A stretch of DNA of 64,000 nucleotides from Bimastos eiseni. Lineage: Eukaryota; Annelida; Clitellata; Crassiclitellata; Lumbricidae. The notes under the pieces are model-generated. The model did no database searches, was not told the origin of the DNA, and saw only the letters and a program-made list of their open reading frames with translations. This document shows positions 51,301-57,300 of this stretch, in pieces (the stretch's first letter is position 1; every line of letters begins with the position of its first letter). The stretch spans positions 12,562,714 through 12,626,713 of the forward strand of contig OY365807.1 in NCBI GenBank assembly GCA_959347315.1, given 5' to 3'. The translations under genes were made by a program, and so were the position numbers.

Positions 51301-54300
51301 TGCTAGAGGTGCTTCCTATGTAAGAATTTGTGAGTGGCCCTGCTAGAGGTGCTTCCTATCTAAAAATTTGTAAGAGGCTCTTCCAGAGATGCTTCCTATC
51401 TAAGAATTTGTGAGAGGCCCTTCCAGAGGTGCTTCCTATCTAAGAATTTGTGAGAGGCCCTTCCAGAGGCGCTTCCTATCTAAGAATTTGTGAGAGACCC
51501 TTCTAGAAATGCTATTAAATGTTCTGTTGGAGTTGGCGAGTGGCCCTGCTAGAGGTGCTTCCTATCTAAAAATTTGTAAGAGGCTCTTCTAGAGATGCTT
51601 CCTATCTAAGAATTTGTGAGAGGCCCTTCCAGAGGTGCTTCCTATCTAAGAATTTGTGAAAGACCCTTCTATAGGTGCTTCCTATCTGAGAATTTGTGAG
51701 AGGCCCTTCTAGAAATGCTATTAAATGTTCTGTTGGAGTTATATGGTGTGTGGGATTGACTTGCGGAATGTACTTTTTTTCATATATTGTAGTCATTTTT
51801 TCACATTGGTTAAATTATTTTATCCAGCATATTCGTGCTCTTTGTTTGTCTTTCCTTCAATAAAGTAACATCGATAGTTGACTTTTTTTAGTGAATTAAA
51901 TACTTAATCACTTAAATGTGTGATTATTTGAGGTATTAGAAACTTGAATGCTGTTCTTTCTGCTTTCAGCTAGCAAGCTCGTTTTTCTACATATCGTTGT
52001 ACAATGGTGACATTTTCATCGTCTTCAACCAAGGCCAAGGCACTGAGCCATCTGTCTTTCGCTCACGTGGCAATTACCTTGGTGATGGCATGTTGCACAA
52101 GATTAGCCTTGACTTCAGCTTCACCAACAGGTTGGCTTCTCTTGTTATTGATGCACAGGTAAGGAATTGTCTTCACAGCATCCATAGGTATACCTCTTGA
52201 AATGCTCCTTGCTAGTAGGCCTATAAGCCCTATATTTGATATTCATATCAGCAAGAATAGGAATGTTTATTTGTAAGGAAGTAGAATGCTGTTGGCATTG
52301 ATTTCATTTTCTGTCCAGTTAGTGCTTTGCTTGTGGTCAAATAACTAGAGTAGTCACCACAGGTCGGGTGTTGTATATGCATAGAACTTATGTTTAAGTA
52401 AGTAAGTAAGTATATTCTTTAATTGACCAACTGCATATCTGCACTCTGGTTTTACAATTAGTTAGAACCCCTTTCAAAATAGCTTTCAAGCTCTAGAGTC
52501 AAGACATGCAATGCACATAATGTCAGGACCTTTATTTAGAGAGGCACATATTAAATTACTATGTCTTACTTATATTACCATAGTATATAAATATTGCTCA
52601 TATGAATATAGTTCACGTGTAATACTTTGTTGCTCAGTATGTTCAAGTTTTGATTGTTTTGTGTCTGCAGTCCACGTATGAAAATCGATGCTAGTGAAAC
52701 ACATGTCGGTGCTGTAACCATGTCACCTTACTTCAACCTCTATGACAGCAGTATGTATGTTGGTGGAGTGCCCCCTGCTATTGGCATTGATTCCATTTTC
52801 TGTCCAGTTAGAATTTCACTTGTGGGCGGAGTACGGAATGTTCAAATAAATGGCGGGTGAGCAGATAAAGCCTTTAAATGACTATTGCCTCAGTCATTAT
52901 CACTCAATGGTCATTTATTAAGTAATAATTAAGTAATTACATAGAACTTTGAGAAATTATCATAAGCAATACATACATACATTTCTACATAAATTCATGT
53001 ATACATACATTCGTGCATACATACATTTATACATACATTTATGCATTCAGACATTCTTGCATACATACATACATTCGTACATACATTCATGCATGCATAC
53101 ATTCATGCACACATATTCATGCATACATGCATTCATGCACACATACATTAATGCTTATCCAGTTATGTATACATTCATTCATGCATATATACATTCATGC
53201 AGTAGTTTTAAATGGGTTTTATCAAAACTTTTACAATTACTCATGCATATATCTAGGGTTTTAAGTGACAGTCTCAATGCAAGAACTTCTGAGTAAGAAG
53301 CTTCAAGTAAGGATTATGAGAAGACAACTAAGTAGCTGACTGATTATAATTTGGCATTTGTGCTTATCTACAGGACAGTGTCACAATGTTACATTACTAT
53401 TGTTGTTATGTTTTGCCATAATATATTCATATTGATATTCTATGACACATTTATTTTCTATTTTCGTAGGTCAATAAATTTCTTCAGTCAAAACTATCTG
53501 TCTGGAAACAATGTTCAAGGAACATATTTGAGTGGCCTGCCGACGCCACCCTCTGTTCTTCCTCCACTGCCCTACACAACCCTTTCTCCCCCTGCCACAA
53601 CTCTTCCACCTACCTGTCTTATGCCGCCCCCTTTCTCCTTCCTCGATGGAAGTTTCCTGAGTTTTGCTGGCAACACTGAAAGCTATGTTGCTTACAACAT
53701 AGCAGGTCTCACTGGTATTATGGAAAATGCGTGAGTATGCCACTAAATTATTACAAAATGCATAATAAGTAAGTAAAGTAAGTATATTCTTTATTGAACT
53801 AACTGCATAACTGCACTCTGGGGTACAATACATTTAAAAGTATAGAATTCTAATTTAAAAGTATTTTCGATCTAGATTGTTTGCCTATGTAATAACACGG
53901 TCATAGCTTATTTGGAATTGCATCTGATAGGACTGTTCATGAGCAAGGTTTTAGCAGCTTTGAGAGTTTCTTAAAATTCTGGATATATTCACATGCATTC
54001 GTTACATACACATATGCACATATTTAAATATGCATGCATATGCAAACATGCATTTGTGTATACATACATGATAACCAAATCCTTGGAGGCTTGGAGACAC
54101 TTTCAGAGATGGATTCATGTTCTAACACTTATTTTAATTATGTCTTACAATGTGATCATTAACTCACATTAACTCATTATTCAATATTAAATTAACCCAG
54201 TAGATAATGTAGTTTAAAGGCTAATGTCACAGGGTCTGGCTTCTGAGGTTAATGTTATTGGGCTAATAATAATTTGATGTTGTTTGACTCCTACCACTAA

Positions 54301-57300
54301 TGTTGTTAGGAATGTACCAGTATGTCTTCCTATTTAGGTGAAATTAAGATTTCCACTGTATTGCTGCAGTCATGTGTGCACCCCAGACAAATGATCACTT
54401 GATTTTGAGACCACACTTTAGTTTTGAACAAGGCATGCATTCAAGCTTGTATCTGTTCTTTACCAGTATATTAATGTAAGAAATAAGGCTTAAATTTTAT
54501 ACATGTTGCAACAGGTTTTCCATTCGACTGAGTTTTCGTGCTCTGCAAGCGAATGGAATCCTCCTTTACTTTCCAAGCGCAAGTGCAGCGCTTAATTACT
54601 ACTTTTCCATCTATTTATATGGAGGTCGCCTTCGTGCCAGCATTGTGACAAACACAAGTTCCATACAGTCAATAAATCTTCAATCGCTCTATACCTATGA
54701 TGATGGAAATTGGCACGAGGTATGTTGACTGGTTTTTTCCTTTAGTTACATTTGTTTACCTTTTAAGTCAGATTTACCTTTATCAGGATTGGTTGTACAG
54801 GTTCCTGATTTTGAAAATTGATCTTTTCCATGTACTTGTACTTTGCATGTAACTATTCACATAGCTATTCTCTTTAATCGTGTTTCAATTCATAGCCAAT
54901 GTGCCTAAATGCCGCAAAAATCAGAATACATAAGAGAAATTCAACAATGCCATTTCCAAGCCTGGATAAACGAGTAGGGTGACAATAATGATCTTTGCTA
55001 CACACAGTGTTGTTAAACTGCAGATACCACCACCACCTTGATTCATCGACTCTGCCACTGCCTGCAGTCCTGCAGTGCCAATCCCAAGCCTGGAAAATAG
55101 GAGGGCGACGCTAGTGATCTTTGTTATCACACAGCGTCGTGTCGTTGTTTACCTAATCGTAACTCACATCAAGAAAGGCACATGCCAGTGGAGTCATCTT
55201 GAATGTATTATCTTTGCAATGAGAATCCAGCGTCGAATTTCTGTCATGAATTCTGACATGTGCGACATTTGGGCTCACTGACTATGAATTGAAAAACGAT
55301 TAAAGAGAATATTATATGGAATATCAGAGCAAGGAACTTTGACAGTAATAACAGCCCTTTAGTGACTGATAATATTAAATAATACTTTTCAAGTAAATGT
55401 TTTTTTAAACTTGACTGATTTATACTTTTTCAGTGGAAAAAATGGTATTGATTCAAATTGTTTATTTATTTATTTCAGGTAGAGGTCTTACGAGTCAACG
55501 ACTTCATAGCCGTCATTGTTGCCGCTAGCAAAGACTATATCAACAACCAGGTATCATCGCTTCAAACGAGCCGAATCGCCTTAGGGTCAACCATCTACTT
55601 GGGCGGAGTCCCACGCTCTCTCCCTGGTGGTTACCCATTTGACATGAACAACATTGCAGTAAGTCCCAATTCAACAGCTTTGTTTTATCGATGCCTCCTT
55701 ACCTAATTATAACTGTGTTTCTAGGAGTCATGTCAAGTACTGTGTTGTAGCAATTAATGTTATAACATAGACAACCTTGCTGGATAAATCAAGGATCTGC
55801 AGGGCATTGGTGTCCTGCAAGTTCAGCAAGATTGTGTTCCACAGCTGAATATAAGTTAGGCGTCTGTGACCTTAATCATAATGATTGTCAGAATCCACTG
55901 TGCTTTAAAGTATGTCACAATTGTCATTAGGATTATCTAGTGGATTGTCATATAATGTAAAGGAGACAGTTTATTGGGCACAGTTGGAAAAGAAAGCTTA
56001 TGTCAAGTGTATTGCAGGAATGTAGGCCAAATGCTAAGTCAAATAGTGATTCTATGTTACCATATTGTGATCATTAATGAATCAAACTTGGAGCAGTGAC
56101 TATTTAGTAAATGAGATCATTTTCAGTAGGTATGAATAAAAACTCGCTCGGAAAATTCACCTCGGCCGAGTTTCGTAGTACTCGGCATCGCTTGGACTCG
56201 GGACAAACGATGGGTCCAAGCATTAATGAAAATTAGTGTATCAATTTTATATCTGTTTTAAAAACGAAAATCGGATTTTTTAAATCTACAAAACGAAAAA
56301 TGCATTCCATTTTTTAATCACTCTAACAATTTCACAGTGAAAAATTGAAAATTACAAAAAGAAAATAAATTCATGCATTTATTTAAAGTTTAACGTTTGC
56401 CTTGTTTTCATCCAATATGACCGACAGCATGAACATTTAACATGCCCATGCTCTCTGCAGCATGTTTGTAAAATATCAAACAGGTAACCAAAGTTGTAAA
56501 AATTATGCAAACTGTCAAACTAAAAATCAAGGGAATCAGTCTTTTTAAATATTTTAAAATTGAACTCAGTACAACTCACTTGTGAAACTCAGTCGAGTAT
56601 GGGGCTCAATAATAACAATGGTTATAATTCAGAAACTCAGTTGAGTATGGGGCTCAATAATAATAATGGTTATAATGCAGAAACTCAGTTGAGTATGGGG
56701 CTCAATGATAACAATGGTCTTGTCGGACATCTGATTTAGCTACCTAAAAGTTGTTAGTTTGGTGTGTAGGGCTACATACATGTATGTGTGTGTGATGTAT
56801 GTTCCTTTAGCGCAGCTTTTGTAGTTACCGAAAGTTAGGAAATTACTATGAAACTTATATATCTCGTGTTATGGCTGAAATAATATTGATTTTCTGTTTT
56901 TGAGGTCGGCATGAAATCATTTCAAGGTTGCGTATCCAACGTCACCATTATTCAGTATAACCTGTTCACGACGATGCTGGGCAGCGCGTAAGTTCTATCA
57001 CTACATTATTCTCATCAAGTTCTCTTAAGTTGCTGTTAGTTTTATGAGTTTTACAGTAATACTCCATTACACGCGGTGTTACTAGTGTAACACATGGGAA
57101 TCATTAATATGCAGGATTTAAAATGGTATGCTACCCTCTGTTTCTAAAGACCCAACATAGACCATTTTCCTCTTCCTTTTCTCATTAGATTTCGCAATGA
57201 TAAATTAACAATTCATGCACACTTATTAACAGTTTATAATAATAATGATAGATGATGATGTTGAGAATGCTGTTGAAAACTGTACTCAAATTTGTGAGAA

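Noticed and set aside
50713..51741. CRISPR-like array
   Set aside because: Units are contiguous 40-bp tandem copies without spacers, in an animal gene intron.
52131..52158. Exon 41 extended to the gtaagg donor as the main form
   Set aside because: The extension puts exon 42 in a frame that stops after a few codons, while the shorter form keeps LG3 intact.
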